A stretch of DNA of 64,000 bases from a virus, in IMG/VR virus record IMGVR_UViG_3300018432_000005, positions 1-64,000 of that record; one strand, 5' to 3'. Position numbers and translations under genes: made by a program. The notes under the pieces were generated by a model. It ran no database searches. It had not been told where the DNA came from and saw only the letters and a list, made by a program, of their open reading frames with translations. How positions within the stretch are numbered: the stretch's first letter is position 1; the number at the start of each line of letters is the position of its first letter. Of the stretch, positions 1 through 8,178 are shown piece after piece.

Positions 1-1644
1 AAGCTCCGTATCGACAGCTACGTGACGCCGATGCTGCAGTGGTCGAAGCTGCAGCACCTGATCCAGTCGAGCGACGACACCAACACGCGGCGCACGGGCA
101 AGACCGACAAGAAAATCGAATGGGTGGGCGGGGGCTTCCTCGTCCCCTTCGGCGCGCAGAACGCGAACAAGCTTCGCTCGATCAGCATTCAGATGATGCT
201 GCGCGACGAGATCGACGGATGGCCTGACTCTGTCGGGCGCGACGGCGACCCGATGAAGCTGTCGGCCGACCGCTGCGCCGGCTTCGAGACGTCGCGCAAG
301 ATCCTCGACATCTCGACACCGCTGCTCGAAGGCCAGAGCAAGATCCATCGGCGCTTTCTGCAGGGCGACCAGCGCCGCTACTTCGTGCGCTGCCTGTCCT
401 GCGAGCATCCGCAGGTGCTGCGCTGGCGCACCACGCACGCAGGCGGAGTGATCAGCGGCATCGTCTGGGAAACGGACAACGCCGGCCACCTGGTTGCCGA
501 CTCGGTCCGCTACCTCTGCGAGAACTGCCAGCACCCGCACACGAACGACGACAAGACGAGGCTGCTGTCGCCGAAGTTTGGCGCCGAGTGGCGGCCGACC
601 GCAGTGCCGAGCTCGCCGGACATCCGCAGCTATCACATCTCGGCGCTGTACTCGCCCGTCGGCATGCAGACGTGGGCCGCGTGCGTGCAGAAGTGGCGCG
701 AGGCCTGGGACGAGGAAAACAACCGGCCGAAGGATCTCGCCGAACTGCAGGTGTTTTACAACAACGTGCTCGGCGAGGCGTTCGCGGTTCGTGGTGAGAA
801 GGTGTCGTTCGAGGCCGTCTCGAGCCATCGCCGACAGTGGTATCGCTACGGCGAGATCAAGAACGAGATGGCCGAGCTCTACTGCGGCGGCCCGGTGCTC
901 GTTGTGGTGCTCACCGTCGACGTGCACGCCGATAACCTCGCCGTGGCGGCGTGGGGATGGTGTCGCGACCGTCGCGTCTTGCTGCTCGACTATGAGCGGC
1001 TCTGGGGCGACACGGCGCTGCTCGACGACCCCGCGACCTGGGGCGAGCTCCGAGAGATCATCGACAACAAGACGTACCAGTCCGACGACGGCCGCGAGTA
1101 CCGCATCAGCATGTCGATGATCGACTCGGGCTATCGCACCGACACCGTCTATCAGTTCTGCGCCGAGTACGAAGGCGGCGTGTACCCGGTGAAGGGTCGC
1201 GAGGTTGCTGCCAAGAACGTCCGCGACCGCGAGTTTTCCGACATGGAAAACCCGATGGGCACGAAGGCATTCGGCATCGTCGTCGACTTCTACAAGGACC
1301 GATGGTCGGCCGCGCTTCGGCGCTCTGACTGGGATCAGGGCAGCGGCGTGCAGCCCGTCACGTTCTTCAATGCGCCGGTCGACGCAACAGACAAGCAGCT
1401 CAAAGAGCTCACGGTCGAGACGAAGGTCGCGAAGATCGACCCGCGCACGAAGATGCGCGTCGGCTGGGAATGGCATCGCCCGTCGGGCGCCGCAAATGAG
1501 CTCTGGGATCTCCTCGTCTATGCGAACGCGGCGCTCGACGTGCTCGCCTGGGACCTGTGCAAGCACGAGTTCGAGCTCGAGAGCGTCAACTGGGAAGTCG
1601 TCTACGAGCACCTGCTCGCCAACCTGACCACCGTCGAGAAGTAG
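1..1644 (+). CDS. Terminase large subunit, lambda GpA-like (5' end outside window)
   Basis: Packaging motor and nuclease that loads phage DNA into the prohead. The frame is already open at base 1, so the N-terminal Walker A region lies left of the window; about 547 residues remain and the GTG at 22 is not the real start. Visible are a Walker B-like RDEIDGWP near residue 68, two Cys pairs (CLSC, CENC) about 42 residues apart that look like a zinc-binding insert, and the acidic segments VLTVDVHADN and MIDSGYRTD expected in the GpA nuclease domain. It leads a head operon in lambda order. The family assignment is firm; the small terminase subunit should lie just upstream. Confidence 0.93.
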   Translation, partial: KLRIDSYVTPMLQWSKLQHLIQSSDDTNTRRTGKTDKKIEWVGGGFLVPFGAQNANKLRSISIQMMLRDEIDGWPDSVGRDGDPMKLSADRCAGFETSRKILDISTPLLEGQSKIHRRFLQGDQRRYFVRCLSCEHPQVLRWRTTHAGGVISGIVWETDNAGHLVADSVRYLCENCQHPHTNDDKTRLLSPKFGAEWRPTAVPSSPDIRSYHISALYSPVGMQTWAACVQKWREAWDEENNRPKDLAELQVFYNNVLGEAFAVRGEKVSFEAVSSHRRQWYRYGEIKNEMAELYCGGPVLVVVLTVDVHADNLAVAAWGWCRDRRVLLLDYERLWGDTALLDDPATWGELREIIDNKTYQSDDGREYRISMSMIDSGYRTDTVYQFCAEYEGGVYPVKGREVAAKNVRDREFSDMENPMGTKAFGIVVDFYKDRWSAALRRSDWDQGSGVQPVTFFNAPVDATDKQLKELTVETKVAKIDPRTKMRVGWEWHRPSGAANELWDLLVYANAALDVLAWDLCKHEFELESVNWEVVYEHLLANLTTVEK

Positions 1645-1651
1645 AGGGCCT

Positions 1652-1921
1652 ATGCCGTCGCAGTGGCAGATCGACTTCTGGACTTCGCGTCTCGCGGCCA
1701 AGCTCGCGCTGCTCGAGAAGTACGACATCGCGATGACCGCGCTCGCAGGCGGCGTCACGAGCTACACGATCAACACCGGGCAGACCACGCAGACCGTCAC
1801 GCGCTCGAGCGTGAACATGATCCGCACCGCGATGGGCGCCCTCGAAGCCGAGATCGAAGAGCTACAGGACAAGCTCAACGGCACCGACTCGAACTCGGTT
1901 TACGTCCGCCCCGACTACTGA
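1652..1921 (+). CDS. gpW-like head-tail joining protein
   Basis: 89-residue protein between terminase and portal, the slot of lambda gpW. The C-terminal half (SYTINTGQTTQTVTRSSV, then a helix ending in ALEAEIEELQDKL) has the beta-hairpin plus helix pattern of the gpW family, whose members close the head after packaging and help dock the tail. Starts 8 bases after the terminase stop behind GAGGG. Assignment rests on position and this short pattern, so moderate confidence in function, high in the gene. Confidence 0.68.
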   Translation: MPSQWQIDFWTSRLAAKLALLEKYDIAMTALAGGVTSYTINTGQTTQTVTRSSVNMIRTAMGALEAEIEELQDKLNGTDSNSVYVRPDY

Positions 1922-1939
1922 CCCCAGCCAAGGACCACC

Positions 1940-3640
1940 ATGCTCGACCGCTTTCGCTCGAAGCTCGCCGAAACGCGCGAGCGCGTGATGAGTGCGCTCG
2001 AAGTTGCGCGCGGCGCACTGCCATCGGTCGCGTACAGCGCGCTGTCTCCCTGGGAGGGCATGGGTTCCGGCATCGTCGAGCAGGCCTTCTACAACGGCAG
2101 CAAGTTCGAGGGCGGCTTCGGCCCGACGCGCGTCTACACGGCCGACTACTGGACCCTGCGCGCGCGCTCCGCCCAGCTCTTCAAGACCAACCTCTACGCG
2201 CGCGGTTTGATTCGTCGTCTCGTGACCAACGAGATCGCCGTCGGTCTGCACCTCGAAGCGACGCCGGCCGCCAAGCTTCTCGGCCAAGCAGACGACGCGC
2301 TCGCCGACTGGTCCGAAGACGTCGAAGAGCGCTTCGCCATGTGGCAGTCAGACCCCTGGCTTTGCGACCATCAGGAGCAGAACACCTTCGGGCAACTGCA
2401 GACCCAAGTGCGCATGGAGTCGCTGATCGAGGGCGACGTCTTGTGCGTCATGCGGCAGTCCAAAGAGACGAACCTGCCGCGCGTGCAGATCATCCTTGGC
2501 TCTGCGGTGCGCACCCCCGTCACGTCGACGCTCAAGGTCGCCAAGGGCGAGCGCGTCGTCGAGGGCGTGCACCTGGACGCCCAGGGCCGGCACCTCGGCT
2601 ACTGGGTCACGCAGCCCGACCAGACGTCGAAGTACCTGCCGGCGTCGGGCGAGAAGAGCGGCCGGCGCATCGCCTGGATGGTCTACGGCACCGAGAAGCG
2701 ACACGACGAGGTGCGCGGCGAGCCGCTTCTCTCGCTCGTCCTGCAGTCGATGCGCGAGATCGACCGGTACCGAGACAGCACGCAGCGCAAGGCCGTCGTC
2801 AACTCGATGTTGGCCATGTTCGTCAAGTCCGCGATCGACAAGGCGAGCAGCCGCGTCGTGTCGTCGGGCGCGGTCCGCAAGGGCTCGCTCGTCAGCGGCA
2901 CGGGCGGCGACCCGGCCGCCCCGCGCCGCTTCAATGCCGCGGGGCTGATCCCCGGATGGGTGATCGAAAAGCTGCAACCCGGCGAAGAGCCGGTCGCGTT
3001 CCCGAGCCATGGCACCGACGAGAAGTTCGGCGACTTCGAGCGCGCGATCATTCAGGCCATCGCCTGGGCGCACGAGATCCCGCCCGAGATCCTGATGCTG
3101 TCGTTCAACTCGAACTACAGCGCGAGTCAGGCGGCACTCAACGAGTTCAAGATCTACCTGAACAAGGTCCGAACTCGCTTCGGCGACACCTTCTGCACGC
3201 CCATCTATCAGCAGTGGCTGCTCTCGATGGTGCTCTCGAGCAAGGTCAAGGCGCCGCAGTTGCTCGAGTCGTGGCGAGACAAGTCGCGATACGACGTCTT
3301 CGCTGCGTGGGTCGCCTGCGATTGGTCGGGCAACATCAAGCCCTCGATCGACCTGCCCAAGCTCGTCGCCGGCTACAAGGCGCTGGTCGCCGAAGGTTGG
3401 ATCACGCGCGACCGCGCCTCGCGCGAGCTCACCGGCACGAAGTATTCGCAGAACGCGAAGAAGCTTCTGATCGAGAACAAGCAGCTCGTCGAAGCGTCGC
3501 GCTCGCTCAGAGAGCTCGACCCGAAGTTCGCGAACGCCGCGGCGGCCGAGAGCGACGACAAGCCCGCGCCGGCCGAGGATGACAACGATGCGTCTGACGC
3601 GGCCGAAGACGCGCACAAGCGTCAACTACGCGTCGCCTAG
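1940..3640 (+). CDS. Portal protein, lambda family
   Basis: 566-residue portal, which forms the dodecameric ring at the head vertex through which DNA enters and leaves. Recognised from the lambda portal (gpB) family pattern: YWTLRARSAQLFKTNLYARGLIRRLVTNEI near residue 70, LIEGDVLCVM in the middle, and AWAHEIPPEILMLSFNSNYSASQAALNEF near residue 375. The last 40 residues are Ala/Asp/Glu-rich and probably disordered. Follows the gpW-like gene by 18 bases; its stop codon is directly followed by an octamer-repeat array. Confidence 0.95.
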   Translation: MLDRFRSKLAETRERVMSALEVARGALPSVAYSALSPWEGMGSGIVEQAFYNGSKFEGGFGPTRVYTADYWTLRARSAQLFKTNLYARGLIRRLVTNEIAVGLHLEATPAAKLLGQADDALADWSEDVEERFAMWQSDPWLCDHQEQNTFGQLQTQVRMESLIEGDVLCVMRQSKETNLPRVQIILGSAVRTPVTSTLKVAKGERVVEGVHLDAQGRHLGYWVTQPDQTSKYLPASGEKSGRRIAWMVYGTEKRHDEVRGEPLLSLVLQSMREIDRYRDSTQRKAVVNSMLAMFVKSAIDKASSRVVSSGAVRKGSLVSGTGGDPAAPRRFNAAGLIPGWVIEKLQPGEEPVAFPSHGTDEKFGDFERAIIQAIAWAHEIPPEILMLSFNSNYSASQAALNEFKIYLNKVRTRFGDTFCTPIYQQWLLSMVLSSKVKAPQLLESWRDKSRYDVFAAWVACDWSGNIKPSIDLPKLVAGYKALVAEGWITRDRASRELTGTKYSQNAKKLLIENKQLVEASRSLRELDPKFANAAAAESDDKPAPAEDDNDASDAAEDAHKRQLRVA

Positions 3641-3680
3641 ACGTCTCAACTTCTGAGCGTCTGGACGCTCGAAAGGTCAA
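3641..3680 (+). repeat. Octamer array A (5 units) before the protease gene
   Basis: Five consecutive in-phase octamers: ACGTCTCA, ACTTCTGA, GCGTCTGG, ACGCTCGA, AAGGTCAA. They fill the gap between the portal stop (3638-3640) and the protease ATG at 3685, and the last unit supplies the AAGG of the ribosome binding site. Same consensus (ACGTCTGA-like) as the arrays elsewhere in the window. Proposed binding site for the RHH protein at 41482-41961; that link is inference. Confidence 0.75.
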
Positions 3681-3684
3681 GCAC

Positions 3685-4896
3685 ATGCATGGTTGGTTGA
3701 TCGATGAAGCGGTCGCGCGTCAGATGCACGACGCACGACGCCTACAGCTGCGACCGTCCGCTGCGCAGGTCGAAGCCTTCGAAGCGCGGGCGGGCGCCGA
3801 CTCACGCAGCGGCGCAGACCTCCCGCGCATCATGAAGGTCGCCGGCTCGGTCGCGGAAATCGCGGTCGAGGGCGTGCTGACCAAGGCGCCGGACATCTTC
3901 GCGTACTTTTTCGGCGGGGGGAACACGACCTACCGCGCGATCGTCTCGTCGCTCGCCATCGCGAAGAGCGACCCCTCGATCAAGTCGGCCGTCTTGTTCG
4001 TCGACAGCCCGGGCGGCACCGTCGACGGCCTGTTCGACGCGCTCGCTGCGATCGAGGCGTTCCGCGCGGACAAGCCCCTGATCGTCAAGGCAGCGAACGC
4101 GTTGTCGGCCGCCTATGGCATCAGCGCCGTCGCGGGTCGCATCGAGGCCACGAACGCAGGCTCGCGCATCGGTTCCGTGGGCGTGGCAGCGCAGTATTAC
4201 GTCGACGAGAAGATCGTCGACATCACGAACACCGACTCGCCTAACAAGCGGCCCGACCTCAAGACCGAGGAAGGCAAGGCGACGATTCGCCGCGAGCTCG
4301 ACGCGATTCACGAGCTCTTCGTCGACGCTATCGCGCGCGGCCGCGGCACGACCGCAGACGACGTGCGCGACAAGTTTGGCCGCGGCGCGACGCTGCTCGC
4401 GGGCGAGGCGAAGAAGCTCGGCATGATCGATGCGGTAGCGAAGACGGGACTTCGGCCCGTCGGCACTTCGGCAACTGTCGGCGCGGCCGACGACGAGAAA
4501 AAGGAAGTCACAACCATGGATCTGCGCACCCTCAAAGCCACGCACCCCGACGTCTTCGAAGCTGCCAAGAAAGAGGGCATCAGCGAAGAGCGCGACCGCG
4601 CCTGCGCGCACATCGAGCTCGGCAGCGGAGGCGGCGCCGAGGGCCTCGCCATCGCGCTCGCCGCCATCCAGAGCGGCGAGGGCATGACCATGACCGCGTC
4701 TGCCAAGTATCAGCGCGTCGCCCTCAACCAGCGCGACCGCGACCTGCGTCTGACCGACGAGAAGAAGGTCGAAGAGGCAGCCAACGGTGCGGCGGCCCCC
4801 GTGACCAAGGTCGAAGAGGAAGCGCCCGACCTGGGCGCAGTCGTGGCGGCGCGCATGATGGAGCGCCGCGGAAAGAAGGTTCCTGCGCATGCCTAA
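3685..4896 (+). CDS. S49-type head maturation protease with C-terminal scaffold domain
   Basis: 403-residue counterpart of lambda gpC. Residues about 50-265 are an S49/ClpP-fold serine peptidase: AVLFVDSPGGTVDGLFDAL, then ANALSAAYGIS carrying the likely nucleophile Ser, then SRIGSVGV. The remaining ~125 residues are charged and Ala/Glu-rich, typical of a scaffold that is removed during capsid maturation. An in-frame start inside the gene gives the scaffold alone (see 4516-4896). Overlaps the decoration gene by 8 bases. Confidence 0.92.
   Translation: MHGWLIDEAVARQMHDARRLQLRPSAAQVEAFEARAGADSRSGADLPRIMKVAGSVAEIAVEGVLTKAPDIFAYFFGGGNTTYRAIVSSLAIAKSDPSIKSAVLFVDSPGGTVDGLFDALAAIEAFRADKPLIVKAANALSAAYGISAVAGRIEATNAGSRIGSVGVAAQYYVDEKIVDITNTDSPNKRPDLKTEEGKATIRRELDAIHELFVDAIARGRGTTADDVRDKFGRGATLLAGEAKKLGMIDAVAKTGLRPVGTSATVGAADDEKKEVTTMDLRTLKATHPDVFEAAKKEGISEERDRACAHIELGSGGGAEGLAIALAAIQSGEGMTMTASAKYQRVALNQRDRDLRLTDEKKVEEAANGAAAPVTKVEEEAPDLGAVVAARMMERRGKKVPAHA
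4516..4896 (+). CDS. Nested capsid scaffold protein (internal start, lambda Nu3-like)
   Basis: In-frame ATG at 4516 inside the protease gene, preceded by a strong AAGGAAG (4501-4507) 8 bases upstream, far better than expected by chance inside a gene. The product would be the 126-residue C-terminal domain starting MDLRTLKATHPDVFEAAKK. In lambda the scaffold Nu3 is made the same way from within C. The signal is seen directly; translation from it is inference. Confidence 0.65.
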   Translation: MDLRTLKATHPDVFEAAKKEGISEERDRACAHIELGSGGGAEGLAIALAAIQSGEGMTMTASAKYQRVALNQRDRDLRLTDEKKVEEAANGAAAPVTKVEEEAPDLGAVVAARMMERRGKKVPAHA

Positions 4897-5284
4897 CGCA
4901 ACGATCGACACGAACTACTACGCGAACGCGATCGCGCTCAACCGCTCGCTTTGCCGCGACGAGGTACTCGTCTTCTCGGGCGCCGCGAAGTTGCTGAAAG
5001 GCACGATCCTCGGTCGCGTGACGGCAAGCGGCAAGCTCCGCCCGTACGCGGCGGGCAACAATGACGGGTCGCAAAACCCGATCGCGGTGCTGACCTACGA
5101 GGTCGAGGCGTTGGGCGCGGGCGACATCTCCGCGCGCTGCCTTATCGATGGCGAGGTCAACCGCAACCGCCTCGTCATCGCAGCCGACGGCAACGGCAAC
5201 AACATCACGCCCGCGCTGCTCGACCAGCTTCGCGACTACGGGATCGTTCCCATCGACGTGCAGGCCCTCGGTCAGGTCGTCTAA
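4889..5284 (+). CDS. Head decoration protein, lambda gpD-like
   Basis: 131-residue protein of the HDPD family that binds capsid surface trimers and stabilises the expanded head. The core GTILGRVTASGKLRPYAAGNND and the following AVLTYEVEA pattern match the family. Start ATG lies 8 bases inside the end of the protease gene, suggesting coupled translation. A strong terminator follows its stop codon. Confidence 0.88.
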   Translation: MPNATIDTNYYANAIALNRSLCRDEVLVFSGAAKLLKGTILGRVTASGKLRPYAAGNNDGSQNPIAVLTYEVEALGAGDISARCLIDGEVNRNRLVIAADGNGNNITPALLDQLRDYGIVPIDVQALGQVV

Positions 5285-5320
5285 CCACAACACTCAGAAT
5301 CAACAGACAAGCCGCCATAG

Positions 5321-5354
5321 CGCCCGCCTCCTGATCATCAGGGGCGGGCGTTTT
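5321..5354 (+). terminator. Rho-independent terminator between decoration and capsid genes
   Basis: CGCCCGCC (5321-5328) pairs with GGCGGGCG (5343-5350); an inner CCTGAT-C-ATCAGG extends the stem, with one bulged T. TTTTCG follows. It sits just before the major capsid gene. Either the capsid gene has its own promoter downstream, or partial read-through sets the decoration:capsid ratio. Confidence 0.85.
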
Positions 5355-5386
5355 CGTTGCGGTGCGTCCGCAGGGAGACACGCAAC

Positions 5387-6463
5387 ATGGTTGCTAATAG
5401 CACTGTCCATTTCATCGACATGTACGTCGACGAGGCGACCCCGGTCCCTTTCCTGACGTCCTTCTTCCGCGCACCGCCGAAGAACTTCTACACGTCCGAG
5501 AAGGTGTCGATCGACCTCGTTCGAGACACCGAAGAGATCGCGATTGCGATCCAGGATCTGAGCACCGGCACTCGTGAGAACGAGTTGTCGCTGTATCAGA
5601 ACAAGGGCTTCACGCCCCCGATCTTCGACGAGTCGGCGACGCTGACTGCGTACGACATGATCAAGCGCTTTCCCGGTCAGGACGTCTTCTCGGACCCTGA
5701 CTATCTCGAGAACGCGACCGAGCAGTCGTTCGCAATCTTCCGCAAGCTCGAGAACAAGATCCGTCGCGCCATCGAGCTGCAGTGCGCGCAGGTGCTGCAG
5801 ACCGGAAAGGTCAACCTCGTCGACAAGGCGGGGCGGCCCATGTTCGTGCTCGACTACGGTCCGCGCACCGCGCACTTCCCCACCGTGGGCGTCAACTGGG
5901 ACAGCGGCTCGGCTGTTCCGCTATCGGACCTCGCGACCCTGGGCGAAGCGGTGCGCCGCAACGGCAAGGGCGTTCCCGGGATCCTGATCTTCGGCAAGCG
6001 GGCATGGCGCGACTTCTTCCAGAACGCGGCCGTGCAGAAGCTCTTCGACATTCGCCGGTACGACTTCGGCAGCTTCAAGAACGTCCGTCAGGGCGGCTCG
6101 AGCTCGAAGGGCATGCTGACGATCGACAACTACGACTACGAGATCCACGTCTACGACGGGACCTATCTCGATCCGCAGACGGGCAACACCGTCAACTACG
6201 TCGATCAGGACGCCGTGATCATGATGTCGGAGGCCTCGCGCCTCGACCTCACGTTCGGCGCGATCCCGCTTCTGAAGAAGCCCGATAGTCCCGCGCTGTC
6301 GTTCCTGCCGCCGCGCATCTCGAGCGGCGACGCGAAGCTCGACCTGACGGTCAATGCGTGGTTCTCGCCCGACGGCAAGCACCTGAAGGTCAGCGCCGGT
6401 ACGCGTCCGCTCGCGATTCCGACCGCGATCGACACCTTCGGTTGCTTGAAGACCCGCATCTAA
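5387..6463 (+). CDS. Major capsid protein, lambda gpE family
   Basis: 358-residue major head subunit (HK97 fold, family E). Landmarks are the N-terminal TPVPFLTSFFRAPPKNFYTSEKVSIDLV and the segment QGGSSSKGMLTIDNYDYEIHVYDGTYLD. The ATG at 5387 is chosen because GGGAG lies 9 bases upstream; the GTG at 5357 overlaps the terminator tail and is less likely. Order after the decoration gene matches lambda D-E. Confidence 0.93.
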   Translation: MVANSTVHFIDMYVDEATPVPFLTSFFRAPPKNFYTSEKVSIDLVRDTEEIAIAIQDLSTGTRENELSLYQNKGFTPPIFDESATLTAYDMIKRFPGQDVFSDPDYLENATEQSFAIFRKLENKIRRAIELQCAQVLQTGKVNLVDKAGRPMFVLDYGPRTAHFPTVGVNWDSGSAVPLSDLATLGEAVRRNGKGVPGILIFGKRAWRDFFQNAAVQKLFDIRRYDFGSFKNVRQGGSSSKGMLTIDNYDYEIHVYDGTYLDPQTGNTVNYVDQDAVIMMSEASRLDLTFGAIPLLKKPDSPALSFLPPRISSGDAKLDLTVNAWFSPDGKHLKVSAGTRPLAIPTAIDTFGCLKTRI

Positions 6464-6550
6464 AGCGCCCCCCAAGGCGACGCGCCCCCTCGCGCTGCGC
6501 GTCGCCGCTCTTCGCTCCTGCACCTCGACCTTCCAACCAAGGATCACGCC

Positions 6551-7090
6551 ATGGCATTTCGCGACAAGCTCAAGCCCGAACCCACGTCGACCGACGCGAA
6601 CGCGCCCACGACGCCCACCCCCGACGCGCTGCCGACCTCGGACGTGCTGCCGAGCTCGGACAGTTCGAGCTCGAGCTCGAACTCCGGCTCGAGCAGCACC
6701 AACACCAACCCGGATCCCAACATCGCGCCCTCGACGCATCCCAACGGCGAGCAGAGCGTCGACCGCGCCGAAGACAAGGTGCTGCCCGACAGCACGCCGG
6801 ACGAGATCGCGCCGGTGCCCGATGCCGGTACCGGTGATGCGCCCAAGCAGGCCAAGCCCGCGCCCTCGTCGACCGGCTATCGAGTCGCCCCGGGTAAGTC
6901 GATCACGGGCGGCAACGGCGACGCGCTCGACGCTGGCGCCGAGATCGGCGAGCAGCACGTCGTAGGCGGCGACAAGCGCCTGCAGGAGCTCGTCAAGGCC
7001 GGGTACGTCGTCAAGGCCGAGAAGAAGGCCGAGGGCGCCCAGGGCGAGCCCCACGGCGTCGACGGCAACAAGGTCGAGCGCCAGAAGTGA
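6551..7090 (+). CDS. Disordered head protein in the lambda FI position
   Basis: 179 residues. The first ~115 are low-complexity (Pro, Thr, Asp, and a Ser/Asn run), clearly unstructured. The last ~60 form a small domain with GYRVAPGKSIT, AGAEI and GDKRLQELVKAGYVV. Lies directly after the capsid gene, where lambda encodes gpFI, a packaging accessory. Family not recognised; position is the only clue to role. GTGA overlap with the next gene. Confidence 0.8.
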   Translation: MAFRDKLKPEPTSTDANAPTTPTPDALPTSDVLPSSDSSSSSSNSGSSSTNTNPDPNIAPSTHPNGEQSVDRAEDKVLPDSTPDEIAPVPDAGTGDAPKQAKPAPSSTGYRVAPGKSITGGNGDALDAGAEIGEQHVVGGDKRLQELVKAGYVVKAEKKAEGAQGEPHGVDGNKVERQK

Positions 7091-7473
7091 ATCTGCGCGA
7101 TCTCGCGGCGCTCGACCACGCGGCCATCCTCTCGGATGGTGCGGACGGTTTCGGGTGGCCCGTCGTCGTCGTCGCGCCCAGTGGGCAGATGGCGATCACG
7201 ACCGGCTTCACGTCCGACGTGGGCGAAGTCATCGACCCGCAGTCGGGGATGGCCGTCATCGGGCGCCGCGTGACCGTGCAGCTTCTTCCGGGTCCGATCA
7301 AGACTGCGGGTCTGGGCGACGTGCGCGCCATCGCCGACGGCAACTCGAAGCCGTGGCTCGTGCGCTTTGCCGACGTTCATGGCGTGGGCCGCACGTACAA
7401 GGTGATGGCCGTCTACCCGGATCAGGTGCTGGGCAGCATCCGTTGCGACCTCGAATCCTTCACGGCCGGTTGA
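7087..7473 (+). CDS. Probable head-tail connector (FII position)
   Basis: 128-residue protein starting with GTG overlapping the previous stop (GTGA). Mostly beta-strand pattern with TYKVMAVYPDQVLGSIRCDLE at the C-terminus, which suits a small connector such as lambda FII. No family motif is decisive. The gene is sure from the tight coupling and composition; function is inferred from its place between capsid and tail genes. Confidence 0.8.
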   Translation: MNLRDLAALDHAAILSDGADGFGWPVVVVAPSGQMAITTGFTSDVGEVIDPQSGMAVIGRRVTVQLLPGPIKTAGLGDVRAIADGNSKPWLVRFADVHGVGRTYKVMAVYPDQVLGSIRCDLESFTAG

Positions 7474-7476
7474 GTC

Positions 7477-8178
7477 GTGGCCGCCGTCATTCAACGATTG
7501 ATCGACAAGCTCGACGGCTTCGAGATCGTGCGCAACAAGGTCGGCGCGATCTTACTGCTTGAGAGCCAGCATCAGCAGACGCTCGCGCTCGCAGCGTCTC
7601 GCGACATGAACGACTGGGCGTTTCGAGTCTTCTCCGAGCGCACCAATCCGATCGGCGAGTTTCTCGATATCCCTGACGATGCGAGCTCGCCGCCGCTCGT
7701 GCTGCCCATCGTCAACGTCTGGTACAACGGCACGACCTTCGACAAGTCGGCCTCGAACCTCGTCGAGCGGCAGAAGGGCACGTCGACGATCAACGTCGAC
7801 GTCTACACCTACGCAACGAGCGCCGATCAGTTGGTGGGCCATTCGCCGGGCGACGAGCGCGCCGCGCGCGAGCTTCATCGCGTGGTGCGGCTTGTCCGCA
7901 ACATCCTGATGGCCGGCTCGTACACGTACCTCGGCCTGCGCGGCTTCGTATGGGAGCGCTGGCTACCCGCGATCGAGATCTTCGAGCCGCCGACGGACGG
8001 ACGCGCAGCGCAGCGCATCGGGGCCGCGCGCCTCGGCCTGCAGGTCGTACACAACGAGTTTTCTCCCCAGTACGAGGGGGTCCCTCTCGAAGGCGTGGAC
8101 CTGAGTGTTCTGCGTCGTGAGTCGGGCGAGCTGTACATCGAAGCCGATTTCAACTTTGCAGGAGCAGAATCACCATGA
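7477..8178 (+). CDS. Probable tail terminator / completion protein
   Basis: 233 residues, GTG start 3 bases after the previous stop. Sits immediately before the tail sheath, the usual place of the tail terminator in Mu-type phages (Mu gp37 region). It has an alternating helix/strand pattern, with VYTYATSADQ and the C-terminal LYIEADFNF common in tail-end proteins. ATGA overlap with the sheath gene argues for matched expression. Function is positional inference. Confidence 0.78.
   Translation: MAAVIQRLIDKLDGFEIVRNKVGAILLLESQHQQTLALAASRDMNDWAFRVFSERTNPIGEFLDIPDDASSPPLVLPIVNVWYNGTTFDKSASNLVERQKGTSTINVDVYTYATSADQLVGHSPGDERAARELHRVVRLVRNILMAGSYTYLGLRGFVWERWLPAIEIFEPPTDGRAAQRIGAARLGLQVVHNEFSPQYEGVPLEGVDLSVLRRESGELYIEADFNFAGAESP

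Noticed and set aside
1663-3582. Long open frame (639 codons) overlapping the gpW-like and portal genes in another frame
   Set aside because: Arg-rich composition of a GC-rich shadow frame; the overlapped genes are clearly real.
2348-3625. Long antisense frame opposite the portal gene
   Set aside because: Arg/Leu/Asp-rich antisense of a high-GC gene; no start signal or family pattern.
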